The translations under genes and the position numbers were made by a program. A model generated the notes under the pieces. That model saw only the letters and a list, made by a program, of their open reading frames with translations. It was not told the DNA's origin and ran no database searches. Of a stretch of 26,482 bases of DNA, positions 1 to 10,500 are shown in pieces; positions within the stretch are counted from its first letter, which is position 1; each line of letters begins with the position of its first letter. Origin of the DNA: Emiliania huxleyi CCMP1516 (Eukaryota > Haptophyta > Isochrysidales > Noelaerhabdaceae); contig NW_005199194.1 of assembly GCF_000372725.1 (NCBI RefSeq), positions 685,308 through 711,789 of the forward strand. Direction: 5' to 3'.

Positions 1-540
1 CCAGGCCCCCCAGGAGAGCCCGGGGCAACCGGGGGGGAGGCCGAGCCTGGGGACTTGGGGAAGGGGGGGGCCTCCTTTGGGGGGGGGAGGGGGGTTTCGA
101 CTAAACCCCCCCCTGTGGTGGTCCCGGTTTTTTGGGGCGCAATTTCCCATGGGTTTCACCCCAATTTGGGGGTTTTACCCAACCTTTAACCGGTCGGGGG
201 GGTGGGTTAATTAAAAAAGGGCGGGGACCCCAGCCAGGGGGTTTCTCCTTTTGGCCCCCCCCCCCAAAAAAAAAAAAAGGTGCCAAAAATTTTCAAAAGT
301 TTTTTCCGGGGGGGGGGGGGGCCCCCCCCCCCTTCCCCCAGGGGGGGCCGCACTTTGTTCGCCGGTCCCCCCCCGGCAATTTAAAAGTAAGGGCGGCCCC
401 CCCCCCCAGCACGAAGAAGAAGCTTTTTGTTTTTGGGGGGGGTGGGGCCCCCCCCCCCCAGCAGCAGCGTTTTGTTGCTGGGGGGGTCCCCCCCCCCCCC
501 CCCCCAGCAGCAGCGCTCTGCTGCTGGGGGGTGCTGGCAT
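1..540. other. Homopolymer-rich, low-quality-looking sequence
   Basis: This stretch is dominated by runs of 8-17 G or C and blocks of A, with short inverted CAG/CTG motifs near 460-530. ORFs here are only Pro/Gly-rich homopolymer translations. It looks like an error-prone read or contig end rather than biology. A real G-quadruplex-forming repeat is the alternative. I see no gene. Confidence 0.6.
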
Positions 541-1719
541 CTCTGTACAAGACAGCAGTTGTAAGTAAGTACGGTTAGCGTTCCAGTGGCGAGAATTTAT
601 GGTCAGTCACATCTTACAAACGCCAGCACTCGACACGACGAAGGTGAGAGAGAGAGAAGGTGTATTGGGCTCGAAGGCGCGGTGAACACAACCGACTGCC
701 TCGAGCGTACCGCTAAAACAACACGAGCCGAGGTGGGAGGGGGGACGGCGGCGAAGAGGCGGGAGAGCTGGGTCCAGTGCCTTCTGCTGCTGGGGAGGTC
801 GGGACCCCCCCCCCCCCCCTAGCAGCAGGGATGACTTTAGATGTGCAGGGGGGGCAGCGAGCAATGTGCGGCCGCTCTTGGTGTCCAGTCCGAGCCTGAC
901 TGTAACGCCTTTCTATCAATCAATCAGATCGTGAGAGAGAGAGAGAGAGTTTGTATCGTGAGTGAGTGAGAGAGAGATTGTTGTTTTTGAGTGAGTGAGT
1001 ATTCTTAATACGAAACCACGACGACAAACGAAGAAGAAAGTGTTAGAGCTGATTGGTATTGCTAAAAATCTCTCTCTCAAACGACGAGTCCACGAGAGAC
1101 GAGAGCACACACTCTCACCGGATCAAGTTCTCATCTTGACTTCCCACGAATAGTTCTCTTAACGAACTGTTTTGTTGTCTCCGGAGAGGAGGCGCACGCA
1201 GAGGAGGGCTCCCCCTCCTGTGACGCCTGAACTCTCTGTGGGACTGTGTGGTGTTGGGCGGGAAGGGGAGACAAGAGTGCCCAAAGAACGCAGCGCTGCC
1301 TCCCGTCCGCGAGGCGATCGTGATTGTGTTGAGGACCTCTCAACTCCTCACGACACATGAGGACCTCTGCCTTGTCCTCAGTCACGGCACATTTCATGGA
1401 CAAGAGACACCCGGTCCCGGAGCTTTGTGCACGCGACGGGCGTTGGGCGGCGGGAGAACCGTGATATACATCAAAGTGCTACGTTGGCCGGAAGAATGGC
1501 TCCTCGACGCGGGGGACCACATGTTGAGGACCTCTGCCTGAGGACCTCTCGCGGCAATCACACCATTTTCGTGACTCGCTTCCTCTACCTACAATGCTCC
1601 ATGGGACCATGGCAGACACTCCCAAAGGTGGTGTGGGCTTTTAGATTTTCTTTTATTTGTTTGATGAAGTGAAACACAAACCGAATTCTTTTATTTCGCG
1701 GTTCGAAGTCCTTGCCGCC
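541..1719. other. No supportable gene; GA microsatellites
   Basis: Short GA/GTGA-rich stretches occur at about 926-985, and the phrase TGAGGACCTCT recurs at 1328-1540. A second CTGCTGCTG / long C run / CAGCAG arrangement near 782-829 resembles the structure at 460-530. ORFs are short and unlike any family I know. Confidence 0.5.
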
Positions 1720-2103
1720 ATGCTGCTTCTGCTGTCGGCAACGGCGACCGTCCAGCGGCCGATCCAGCGTCCCAAGGTATCGCACGTGCTGCTGCGCGCC
1801 TCCGTCAACGGCGAAGAGGCGCTTCGTTGTGCGCCTTGCGACGTCCGCATCCTCGGCGCAACAGCAAGTCCGATCATACAGCGCACAGCGCAAGTTGCCG
1901 CAGGCCAGATCATTGCTCGATATAAGGAGGAGCGTTGCGTGTTTATGCAGAGCGTGGCCGGCCTCGCCAAGCGACCTGCGTCGGCTGCTTCGGGATCTGC
2001 ACGCGACGCTGCCGTCGAGCTCCTCCTTGCGCTTACACTGAACCTGCCCTGTTGGGTCTTGCTGGGTGTCCTCGTGGGATGTGAAAATGCTCTGATTTCG
2101 TAG
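1720..2103 (+). CDS. Hypothetical small protein with N-terminal hydrophobic segment
   Basis: This is an open frame of 127 codons. Its ATG lies in a strong eukaryotic context (GCCGCCATG). The product starts MLLLLSATATVQRP, which could be a signal peptide or membrane anchor. It continues with a mixed-composition middle (DVRILGATASPIIQ, AAGQIIARYKEERC) and ends in a hydrophobic stretch LLLALTLNLPCWVLLGVLVG that could be a membrane segment. I do not recognise the family. A longer antisense ORF covers the same bases (1585-2184) but is Arg/Cys-rich and less protein-like. No introns are visible. This may be chance. Confidence 0.25.
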   Translation: MLLLLSATATVQRPIQRPKVSHVLLRASVNGEEALRCAPCDVRILGATASPIIQRTAQVAAGQIIARYKEERCVFMQSVAGLAKRPASAASGSARDAAVELLLALTLNLPCWVLLGVLVGCENALIS

Positions 2104-2473
2104 CATGGGGGAGAAGAGATCCTTGAACGATATCGGTGTCGAAACACCGCTCTGACAGCGCTCACAGCTGATCAGAGAAAACAAAAGTAAAGCAAGCGCG
2201 GAAGCGCCCGACTCGGGACCACCCCAGACAGCAGACTCGCATTGGGGAGTTTACAGTTTTCGCTCCCTGCGCGACAGCGCTCCGTCAATCACAATCTCCC
2301 ACGCCGTCATTGCACCACTACTCGACAGATGACACCGGGCGTGCCCACGGCAGCGCCGTGCATGCTAGATACTAGACACCCGGCCGGGGCTCCGACCGCC
2401 GCTCGCGCCCGCCAGCGCTGCGCGCGACGGCGCCAAACTCCTCCGACGAGGTGGCCGAGCCGAGGGCCTGCCC
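2104..2473. other. Intergenic; 3' flank of the minus-strand gene
   Basis: No ORF of recognisable character. This holds the 3' untranslated part of the minus-strand gene ending at 2474. No AATAAA-type signal is visible on that strand. Confidence 0.4.
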
Positions 2474-3256
2474 CTACTTGCGCGAGTTGACGACGAGGCA
2501 GAGGGGGAGGCAGATGAGGAGGACGACGAAGCCGCAGACCTGGAGGGCGTACGACCACGAGCGGCCGCACTCCAAGTCGGCGTCGTCCAGCGCCTCGCAG
2601 GCGTTCGACTCCCACAGCGCAAACGGCACGACCGAAAGCACCGCCGCCGCGGCGACGAGGGCGGCGGTGAGGCAGGGCTTGGGCCGCCTGGAGCAGGAGC
2701 CGTGGCAGGCGAGCACAAAGGCGACGAACACAAGCAGAACCGTCAAGATCGACGCCGCCTCCGCGCCCGCGATCCAGGGCTTGAGCGTGGCCTCGGAGTT
2801 GCCGCCAAAGCACTTGTCATCAATGCAGGTATCGCCGCCGGCGCAGTCGTCGTCGTCGTCGCAGGAGGGCGTCTCCCAGGCGATGCTGCGGGCGTAGGCG
2901 CAGAGAGAGTTGTCAAGGTAGTCCTGGCCTGACGTGGGCGACGAGACGTACTCGCAATGGTAGGAAACCACGTCCGAGCAAGACCACTTGTCGCCGCCAG
3001 CGAGTGTGATGAAAGCATTGGCCGCGTCGCAGGTGTCGTCGTTGAGGTATCCGCCAACGCCCCAGATGCCAAAGCCGGCCGTATAGCCCCATTTCCTGCC
3101 AAAAAATGTGCCATCTTTCGGGAATTCGACGCTTCCGGCGCTGAACGCAGGAAGAGCGCATGCCACGACCACGAAGAGAAAGCTGACGAGGAGAAGGACG
3201 GCGGCGACGCACATGCGGCGCTTGTTGATCGACTCGCTGCGCGACTGCACCTGCAT
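2474..3256 (-). CDS. Four-transmembrane claudin/PMP22-like protein
   Basis: Intronless frame giving 260 residues. The start at 3256 was chosen because the hydrophobic TM1 follows 14 residues later; an upstream in-frame start would add a basic, unstructured leader. Topology: TM1 about 15-37, a long Cys-rich outer loop about 38-157, TM2 about 160-184, TM3 about 192-214, a short loop, TM4 about 235-256. This is the claudin/PMP22 layout. The first loop carries an aromatic/Gly motif (W-GYTAGFGIWGVGGY) followed by spaced cysteines, reminiscent of the claudin W-GLW-C-C signature, plus an acidic CDDDDDCAGGDTC block that may bind calcium. The family link rests on topology and this loose motif only. 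It probably sits in a surface membrane. Function unknown. Confidence 0.65.
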   Translation of the reverse strand: MQVQSRSESINKRRMCVAAVLLLVSFLFVVVACALPAFSAGSVEFPKDGTFFGRKWGYTAGFGIWGVGGYLNDDTCDAANAFITLAGGDKWSCSDVVSYHCEYVSSPTSGQDYLDNSLCAYARSIAWETPSCDDDDDCAGGDTCIDDKCFGGNSEATLKPWIAGAEAASILTVLLVFVAFVLACHGSCSRRPKPCLTAALVAAAAVLSVVPFALWESNACEALDDADLECGRSWSYALQVCGFVVLLICLPLCLVVNSRK

Positions 3257-4878
3257 CGTTGACGGAGCGGTGAAAGCGGAGCGGCGGTGTCCTGTCAATC
3301 GCTCCTTGGGCTCTGCCGCTCCCTGAGTTTTCTTTTTCTTCAAAGCGGTACAAAAGTCGATCGTGCCCTTGCGCCTATGTGCCGTATGTGTTGTCGCCGA
3401 GCTCCACACTGCGATAATCAGAAGACCCGAGCACCTATCCGCCCTATATCATTAGTGTCGGCGCGGTAAAATTCTTGCCAGGCTGTTCCCTCGCCTTGGC
3501 TGTTTTTGTTGATTTTTAGCAATACCAAACAAGTTGTGTTTGTTGTTGCTTGGCTGTGGTACAATAAATAAATAAATACAACGGACATCCCAAGCTAGGG
3601 CTGGGTCGAGGACAGACACGTCCCCACCTTTGCAGGATTTTGCAAAAGCGAGGGGGGAGGGCGCATCGCCGCGCGGAGAGGGCTGGGCACAGGGCACAGG
3701 GGATCTCTCTCGCATAGGATATGCACTCGGCGGCACGAGGGCAAGGCTGGGCGTCCTATGTTTGTGCTCCCCCCCGGACCCCTCGCTCTCGGGCACTACT
3801 ATCCATCTGACCACTCTTCGACGGGGCTTGGCGAGCGGCCGCGCTGCGGGGCAGGGCTGGTGAGAATGGGCTCTGGCCACTTGCCCGTGCGGTTGTAACC
3901 GCGCATCAGCCGAACGGAGGCCTCGACCGCCCCTCGCGGCAAGCTCTCGAGCATCTCGAGCAGCTCACCCGCCGCCATCGCCGCCTCGAAACAGCCAGTA
4001 TGTATGTATGAGCCAGTGCGCGCCGCCGGGTGGATTATTTTATGAGAGCGCCTTCGTTGTTAATAGTACAAACCCAATGGTCCTCTGCGAGCGGTCCTTC
4101 GTTGCAGTCGCACACACGCACACGCCACGCCGCACCGCGCGCCCGCCCACCGCCCCGCCCAGGCGGGAAAGAGATGAGGAGATGGGACAGCGAAGGAGGA
4201 AGCACAAGCACGTATGGGAGGGTTCAGTAATGCGCCACGCTGCCCGGCGTCTCTCACTTTCCGGGACAGCCCCGCCCTTGTGAGGCAGGAAAGTGACGGC
4301 TACCCCGTACGCCCTGCAGCCTGCTACCCCGACGCCGACCGCCCATTCTCCCCTCCTCGTTCCCCCCTCGAATGCTCCGGACCCCGACAAGCCGCCCGTC
4401 GTTGGGCCTCTGCCCCGCACGCTCCCGCCCCTCTGCCCCTCACACACACCCAGGCCCGACATGCACATACAAGACAAACCCGGCGTCCTGCTCTCAAAAG
4501 AAAAGAAAAAATGGGAAGGAGGAGACCAGCGGGGGAGACTCCCCGCCTATGCAACACCCCAGAGAGGGGCTGCCATCGCCGAAGCTGTGCTTAAGCATAA
4601 CTCCCAAACCCGCAGCGGCCCGGGGGGCCTTGGGGGCAGCCTGCCGGACCGCTGTTGCACGGGGCCAAGCACCGGAAGATGAGTGGAATTGATGGATTGG
4701 GCCGTCGTCCGTGCCTCCCCTCTATACGTCAGAGTGGGACCTACGCCGCGCCGGGTAAGGGGCGCGCCCGGTCCTCGACGGAGCCGCGCGCCCCAAACGA
4801 CCCAGGCGGCGAGTAGTCGTCCTCGAACCTTCGACTCGTAGTCGCCCGTGGTCAGCGCCCCTCCTCCCTCGCCCGTCC
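3257..4878. other. No supportable gene; GC-rich intergenic sequence
   Basis: Overlapping ORFs on both strands are Pro/Arg/Gly-rich and show no domain. There is a short (AAAT) run at about 3563-3577 and CA-rich segments near 4110-4160 and 4440-4475. The promoter and 5' end of the minus-strand gene ending at 3256 must lie in its first part, but I cannot point to an element. Confidence 0.5.
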
Positions 4879-5535
4879 CTACTCGTACTGCTCTCGAGGC
4901 GCCCGCGGCATCTCGCCGCCCATCTTCGGCCACGCGTTGTAGTCGAAGATGGCGGCGTTGCGCCTCGCGACGATGGTCGAGTGCACTTGCAGGAAGCGCT
5001 TGCGCTCGCTACTGACCCGCCATCGTTCGCTGTCGGAGGGGTACGCCTTAGCGGCCTTGATGTCGAAGTTGGTGTTGAACCACGTCGCCGCCTCGTGCCC
5101 GATGCCGCCACGCGTGCTCGCCGCCCACGTCATAAAGTCGCAGTTTTTGGCGTCGCACGCCGCTGCCTTGGCCTTCCGCTTCGTCGCCTCGGCGTAGTCG
5201 GTGGCTAGGCGCTTGCCGCTCGCCAGCGGGCGCAGCCTGTCATGGTGCACCGCGGTGACGCACGTGCCGTCGTACACCACGGCGCGTGCCGACTCTGCAT
5301 AGTTGCCGAAGACGCCGTCGCCCCGCTGGTACGGGTTGGTGTCCGGATCGTGCGCCCGCGTCGGGTCCCTGCAGCCGAGCCTCACCTCCATGACCTTTGC
5401 CGAGGCGCCGAAGGCGCGGGCGACGTTCGTGACGTGAGTGTTGAGGGATGCGTGCCCCGTGGCCAACCAGCCGCCGTAGTTGCATCCGTCCCAGTGCGTG
5501 CCGCTGAGGTGCTCGAAGAGCGACAGCGTGCGCGA
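4879..5535 (-). mobile_element. C-terminal fragment of a reverse-transcriptase-like (retroelement) protein
   Basis: Open for 218 codons from just after an in-frame TAA (5536-5538) to a stop at 4879. No ATG fits the start, so this is a fragment or a 3' exon; CAG at about 5504-5506 could be an acceptor. The protein contains HWDGCNYGGWLATGHASLNT, then AKVMEVRLG, then ARAVVYDGTCVTAVH, a Lys/Ala helix, and GGIGHEAATWF followed by a basic helix with RRNAA. This order resembles the region after the reverse transcriptase in algal and animal non-LTR-like proteins (H-x-C-x-GG-x-RHN, DVxVxHP, FGGxGxEA, QRxNA). That comparison is from memory of the pattern. No RT catalytic YADD region is present, so the element is truncated here. 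Confidence 0.45.
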
Positions 5536-5604
5536 TTATTTTATTCTTCCCTCGCGGCTCCACCGACGACTGCCTTCGCCGACCTGCCGCCTGGACGCTG
5601 TTTC

Positions 5605-8299
5605 ATGCGCACCCTCGTCAGCACGGCCGCGCTCACGACTGCTGCCGTGGGTCGCTCCACGATCCCGTCCGCCGGCGCGCTCAAGCCGTGGGGCGCGAGC
5701 GAGCGCGACGAGTGGCGGACCTCTCGCAAGGTCGTCCGCTCCTACCGCGAGGAGGTGCTGACCAAGCTCGAGCCGCTGGCGGAGCGGTGGGAGGTCGAGA
5801 AGTACGGCGCGCTCTCACAGGACCCGGAGCGCTTCCCGCTCTACTCGGTCCGCAGTCGCCGCTGGGAGGCGAGCCGTCCGAGCGTGCTCATCACGGGAGG
5901 AGTGCACGGCTACGAGACGTCGGGCGTGCAGGGCGCACTGCTCTTCCTCCAGAGCGCGGCCGCCGCGTACAGCGAGAGCTTCAACCTGCTCGTCGTCCCG
6001 TGCGTGGGCTTGGGGCCGCTGGGACATGCTGTCCAGGACTGGTGTTAAATTGACACGCCCGAGACTTGTCCCCAGGTGCGTCAGCCCGCGGGCCGCCGGG
6101 ACATGTGCACGACACGTCCGTGACACGTCCCTCGTCCACAGGTGCGTGAGGCCGCTGGAAGATGTTCAGGACACACGTCCGTGACATGTCCGAGAGATGT
6201 CCCCAGGTGCGTCAGCCCGTGGGGCTACGAGACGATCCAGCGCTGGAACGCGCAGGCGGGCGCGATCCAGAGCCGTCGCGCTGTAGCCACTCACCTCTCC
6301 TCTGTACTCACTGCAGTCGGCCAGCGCATTAGTTCGGACACTCACAGTTCGCGCGCTGTGGAATGGCGGGGAATAGCGCGCAGGGGTGGAACCGCACGCG
6401 AGGGGCGGCGCGGCCTGGCGCAGGGCGCAGTTCACGCGTCCCGTTTGCCGCGTGCGCCACCGCAGGCGGTCGACCCGAACCGCAGCTTCAACCCGCGGGG
6501 CGAGGTTGTGGCCGGCCGGTCCTTCAACCCCGAGGCGCGCCGCATGCTGCACGGGGGACGCCGGCTCTCTCTTATTGCTCATGACTAACTCCTGACACAT
6601 TGGTGCCTCGAGGCGGCCAATCGAGGAGGTCTGCCACGGAGTCCGTGGCAACGGAGTCGGCTGACGCCGCGGCGGCCCCTTCCCTCAGGCGGCCTCGCGC
6701 CTACAAAAGAAAGACTAACGCGGGCCGCTTTCTTGTTTAGGTGCCCCCTTCCCTCAGGCGGCCACGGAGGAGTCTGCGGCCCTTCTCTCGCACCTCGAGG
6801 CGCTCGGAGGAAGGGACGGCCGATTCCTGTGCGCCACGTCGCCCTGCCGAGAGTTGGGCGTGTCGCTACTCCGAGAGATGGTTGGTGCTGGCTGGCGTTC
6901 TCAGGCGCCGCACAACCCGCCGACCAGCGTCTGTTGTTCGGTGGCATAGGGTGTGTGACACGCCTCGTCGCCACCACTCGTCCCAGGTGCCACATCGACT
7001 TGCACGAGACGACGGACACCGATGAGTCCGAGTTCCGACCGGCTAAGGCGACGCCTCCTTGTCTCTCTCTCTCGGCCCTCTCCCGGCCGTCTCTCGGCCA
7101 TCTCTAGGCGATCTCCCGGCCATCTCTCGGCTGCATCTCGGCTATAGCCAGGCATCAGTGAATCTGAATCTGAATCTGAATCTCGGCGCACGCTCCCTCG
7201 CACAGGCGGCGCGCGACGGCGTCGCATTTGAGCCCGGCAACCCCCCCCCCCCCCCTCCACCACCACCACCACCCCTCCCCCCACCCCCTGGCCGGCCTCT
7301 GAGTCGCCCTCTCGCCTCCCCACCCGACCCTCTCCCGCACCTTCCGACAGGTACCATTCCAGACGGGTTCTACCTCGTCGCCGACGTGACCAGCCCGCGC
7401 CTCCCCACGCAGGCCCGGGCCCTTCCCCTGGACCCTTCCCCTGGACCCTTCCCTGGCCCTTTCGCGAAGGTGACCAACCCGCGGCTCGACTGGCACGCCG
7501 CCATCATCGACGCCGTGCGGCGGCGGACGCACGCTCGCGCTGAGGTGCGAGCAGCGCCTCGTCACACCTCGAGCCGTGAACAGGTGGTCACGCACCAGAC
7601 GTACTAGTACGACGAGGCATGAGCAGCGCCTCGTCACACCTCGAGCCGTGAACAGGTGAGGCGGGTGACGCACATCGCGCCCGCCGACCCGGACGGCACA
7701 ATCATCGGCGAGCCGGTGCTCCAGGAGGGCGTGATTGGCATCCCTTCGCCGCGCAGCCTCGGCCTCTGCGCCGGCGCGACCCGCCCGCCGTACCCACGAC
7801 GCGTCCACGACACACACACGACACTCCCACGACACGCACACAACACTCCCACGACACTCCCACAACACGCCCACAACACACTTCACGACACGCCCACAAC
7901 ACGCCCACAACACTCCCACGACACTCCCACGACACTCCCACGACACGCCCACGACACGCCCACGACGCGTCCACGACGCGTCCACGACACGCCCACGACG
8001 CGTCCAGACGTGCCCGTGCGAAACGCGTCGTGCAGGGGTGACCGACGCGCCGTACGCGACGACGACGGAGGTGTGCTGCCACCGACTCTGCCGGAGGCGG
8101 ACCCGGTGACACGTCCGGCCACACGTCCACCACATGTCGGCGACACGCCCCGCAGGTGTACCCCGACTCTCCGAAGGCGGACGCCGACATCTGCAACCGC
8201 GCGCAGGTCGCCGCCATCACCTCCGCCCTCGACTTCCTCCTGGCGGAGCGCCGCGCCGGCGGCGGCGCGGGAGGGGCGGCGGCGAAGGCTGAGCTTTAG
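5605..8299 (+). CDS. M14-family zinc metallopeptidase (11 exons)
   Basis: Exons: 5605-5999, 6207-6255, 6466-6534, 6758-6828, 6987-7047, 7206-7236, 7351-7385, 7470-7514, 7656-7773, 8036-8070, 8156-8299. They join in phase to 350 residues. The M14 carboxypeptidase/succinylglutamate-desuccinylase-like fold is indicated by GGVHGYETSG (zinc ligands H101 and E104), PWGYE (136-140), DPNRSFN (151-157, substrate-binding Asn-Arg), CHIDLHETTDTD (third zinc ligand H201), GTIPDGFYLV, and APYATTTEVYPDS with E303 as the likely catalytic Glu. It would hydrolyse a terminal peptide or amide bond; the substrate is unknown. The N-terminus (MRTLVSTAALTTAAVG) could be a weak targeting signal. Five introns start GC and five GT, and each begins with a degenerate copy of the next exon's start. 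The start codon lies 69 nt from the divergent retroelement fragment. Confidence 0.9.
6000..6206 (+). repeat. Intron made of three tandem units (peptidase intron 1)
   Basis: Three units, 6000-6075, 6076-6141 and 6142-6206 (76, 66 and 65 nt). Each begins GTGCGT, carries a GGCCGC(T/C)GG-type segment and ends CAG or ACAG. The downstream exon begins GTGCGTCAGCCCG, and unit 2 begins with that same string. Splicing from 6000 to 6207 restores the conserved PCVSPWGYE sequence. Confidence 0.85.
7515..7655 (+). repeat. Two-unit intron with hairpin element (peptidase intron 8)
   Basis: Units 7515-7583 and 7584-7655. The first begins GTGCGGCGGCGGACGCAC; the downstream exon begins GTGAGGCGGGTGACGCAC. Both units end in the dispersed element containing GAGCAGCGCCTCGTCACACC and finishing GTGAACAG. 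Confidence 0.85.
7794..8007. repeat. GACAC-core satellite inside peptidase intron 9
   Basis: About twenty copies of a 10-11 nt unit, CACGACACTCC or CACGACACGCC with variants. The array lies between a copy of the coming exon start (from 7774) and the acceptor at 8035. It encodes only a meaningless His/Thr/Pro repeat in one frame. Confidence 0.85.
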
Positions 8300-8599
8300 G
8301 CGCAGGGTGGGCGGTAAGTCGCTCTCTCCGTACATGTCTAGTGGCAGCCAGCACGCAGCAGCTTTATTATTTCAGTTTTGGAGATTAGTTTGGGCGAGCG
8401 CGCGGGCGTATTTGCAGGCAGCGCAAAAACACATTCACATACGGGCTAGGACGGGCTTGTTCTCTGCCTTCGATCCAGAGGATCGGCTCTCGCGAGACCT
8501 CCCTTGTAAAAAAGTAGAATTAGACACAGAAGAGCACACAACCACACATGGGCTCAGAGCCTCAGGGGGTTGGGGCGCCTCCTCATTGCTCATATCGCA
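8300..8599. other. Intergenic between two converging genes
   Basis: This 300-nt spacer holds the 3' ends of the plus-strand peptidase and the minus-strand glycosyltransferase. It contains AT-rich patches (8365-8395, 8505-8525) that may be involved in 3' processing. No standard AATAAA signal is evident for either gene. Confidence 0.5.
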
Positions 8600-10233
8600 C
8601 TACACGTTTGCAACCTCTAGCAAGACGCGCACGGCCGCCTCCACTCCCCCCGCCCGCTCCAGCCCAGCCGCAACGGCCTTGGCCTTTGAGGCGTACTCGC
8701 CACCCAGCACCTCCTCCACCGCCCGCCTGACGGCGGCTTGGTAGCTCGACACGACCGCAGCCTCCTCTTCGGCCTCTGCGCCGTCCGCCAGTGCCGCCGG
8801 CCGGTCCACAGCGACGCCCCATCCTTGCGCCACCACCTTGGCCGCGTTGGTCACCTGATCGCCAAAGCCAGGGCAGACCACCACTGGCGTGCCAACAGCC
8901 GCGCTCTCCATGAGCGAGTTTTGCCCGCCGTTCGTGACAAAGAGCACCGGGCGAGCCTTGCGCAGCAAGTCAACCTAGGCATCGCTTGCGGTGTAAAAGC
9001 GTCTCTTCACGCCTCTAGCAACACACGGTCTTGTCGAGGTCCACCTGCGGCCACGAGCTGGCGCTGAGCGAGTTGCTGGGTACGTCGATGCCCTCAAAGG
9101 CAGCCGGCTGTGGGCCTGCGCGCCGTGGAAAGTGGACACATGGACATGGACATGGCATACAGAATGGACATGGAAGGACTGACAAGTGCGTGGCCTTGCG
9201 ACACGACGATGAGGGGCGACGCGGCGCCATTTTGAGGGCCGTTGGGACCCAGCGCCTCGAATACGGCGCGGTAGACCGCCTGATGTAGCAATCCCGTCAC
9301 ACTCGTTGCTACGTCACGAACACCGCGCCTCTCTTGCCGCGCTGCAGCTCGCCTGGCAGAGCTGCCGCCCGGTGATGGCGCTGCCGCTCGTCGCGGTCCA
9401 GCCGTGGCTCTCATCGTCCGAGGTGACGACAGTGCCCAGGGACACGTAGACGATCATGCGCGCGGCGGTCGTAGCCTAAAAGCAGCAGCGTGAACCTGTA
9501 CTTTTTCGTGTGACTTTGCAACAGGCACGACCCTGATTCTGCCGCCTCCGCCACGCGCGCCATCAGCGCCTCCGTGGCTGGTGGGGAGGAGTCGGCCTCC
9601 GAGCCGCCTGCGTGAAGCATCCCTCCAGCCCGCTTTGCGCCGGCAACGTCCAGCAGGGGGCCCACGTACACAAACTTCTTTCCAACCTTGCTGTAGTACT
9701 CCTCGTCGCGTTTGCTCACCGGGTCGGCCAGCTCGGGCGTTGTCGTGACGAGGTTCGTCGCCGCATAGTAGTCGCAGATGAGCGGCAGGCCAGTCTCGGT
9801 GTTCAGCGTGAGCTCTGGCAACCCCATCTCCGCCTTGAGCGCCTCCACTGCCTTGAGGTTGGGCTCACTCCCCTTAATAGCAGCGATCAGCGCATCCGAG
9901 GATGGCGCTCCTGGCGTCGAGGCGATGGCGGCGTCGAAGAATCCCGGCCCGGCGGCCGTCAGGAGAGAGACGTCGGGGATGGCAAGCTTGACGCTGGCAA
10001 AGTGAGCGACCTACCGGGCCGGACCCATCTTTCCGCGTGCAGCCGCCTCTTATTGAGCTCGGGCTTGCGCTAGCCTGCGACAGCACTGGGCAGTAGACGA
10101 CGAGGTCTGGACCGCGAGATTGCAGCCAGCGGACGTACGCCGGCAGGAGCCGCTGCGCGGCGATGCTTCCAAAGTTGAGCGCCCAGGGAGCCGCGGCGCC
10201 GTACTCGGTGAGCGTCGCCTTTCGATGCAGCAT
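8600..10233 (-). CDS. UDP-glycosyltransferase, GT1 family (6 exons)
   Basis: Exons on the minus strand: 10233-10075, 10010-9546, 9475-9353, 9279-9195, 9115-9045, 8974-8600; 425 residues. Recognisable parts: PDLVVYCPVLSQ-VAHFASVKLAIPDV (N-terminal acceptor domain), KFVYVGPLLD, RMIVYVSLGTVVTSDD (start of the nucleotide-sugar domain), LIVVSQG, and FVTNGGQNSLMESAAVGTP followed by VVVCPGFGDQ (302-341), the UDP-sugar-binding signature. It should move a sugar from a UDP donor to a small lipophilic acceptor. Two oddities: the usual first 60-80 residues with the GHxxP loop are absent before MLHRKATLTEYG, so an upstream exon is missing or the gene is truncated; and the invariant His of T-H-GGxNS is Asn (N316). 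Four introns start GC and one GT; most carry exon-copy repeats. It converges on the peptidase gene. Confidence 0.88.
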
Positions 10234-10500
10234 GCTGCGCGTTTACCACGAGAGTCCATGCCAGTAAAATTGGATCTCGAGACCTCGAGAGAAGGCCGCC
10301 CGCAGTGCCCAAGTCAAGAGTTTTAGGTTTGTTGTTGGCAAATCAAGACACAGAGCTCACACAGGATCACAGTGTGGTAAAAGCCGTTTTTCTTTTTTCG
10401 GCCGCTCGCCTGGGCTCCGCCGACGAGCTTCATACTCCTCGACACTCATAAACGGTTTATTTTTTCCTTGGCCCGCGCCTAACATTCGCGGCCCTCTCGC
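10234..10500. other. Divergent intergenic spacer with the 5' ends of two genes
   Basis: This 267-nt spacer separates the glycosyltransferase (-) from the WD40-channel gene (+). It is more AT-rich than its surroundings (10315-10400, 10450-10470) and probably carries both promoters. I searched it for the missing glycosyltransferase N-terminus (GHxxP region) and did not find it. No clear TATA box is visible. Confidence 0.5.

Noticed and set aside
3452..4692. Several 77-145 codon ORFs on both strands
   Set aside because: Mutually overlapping, Pro/Arg/Gly-rich, and explained by high GC content lowering stop frequency.
7656..8744. 362-codon plus-strand ORF
   Set aside because: Its first part is real peptidase exon 9, but the rest is a translated CACGACAC satellite (His-Asp-Thr-Pro-Thr-Thr) and out-of-frame exon sequence.
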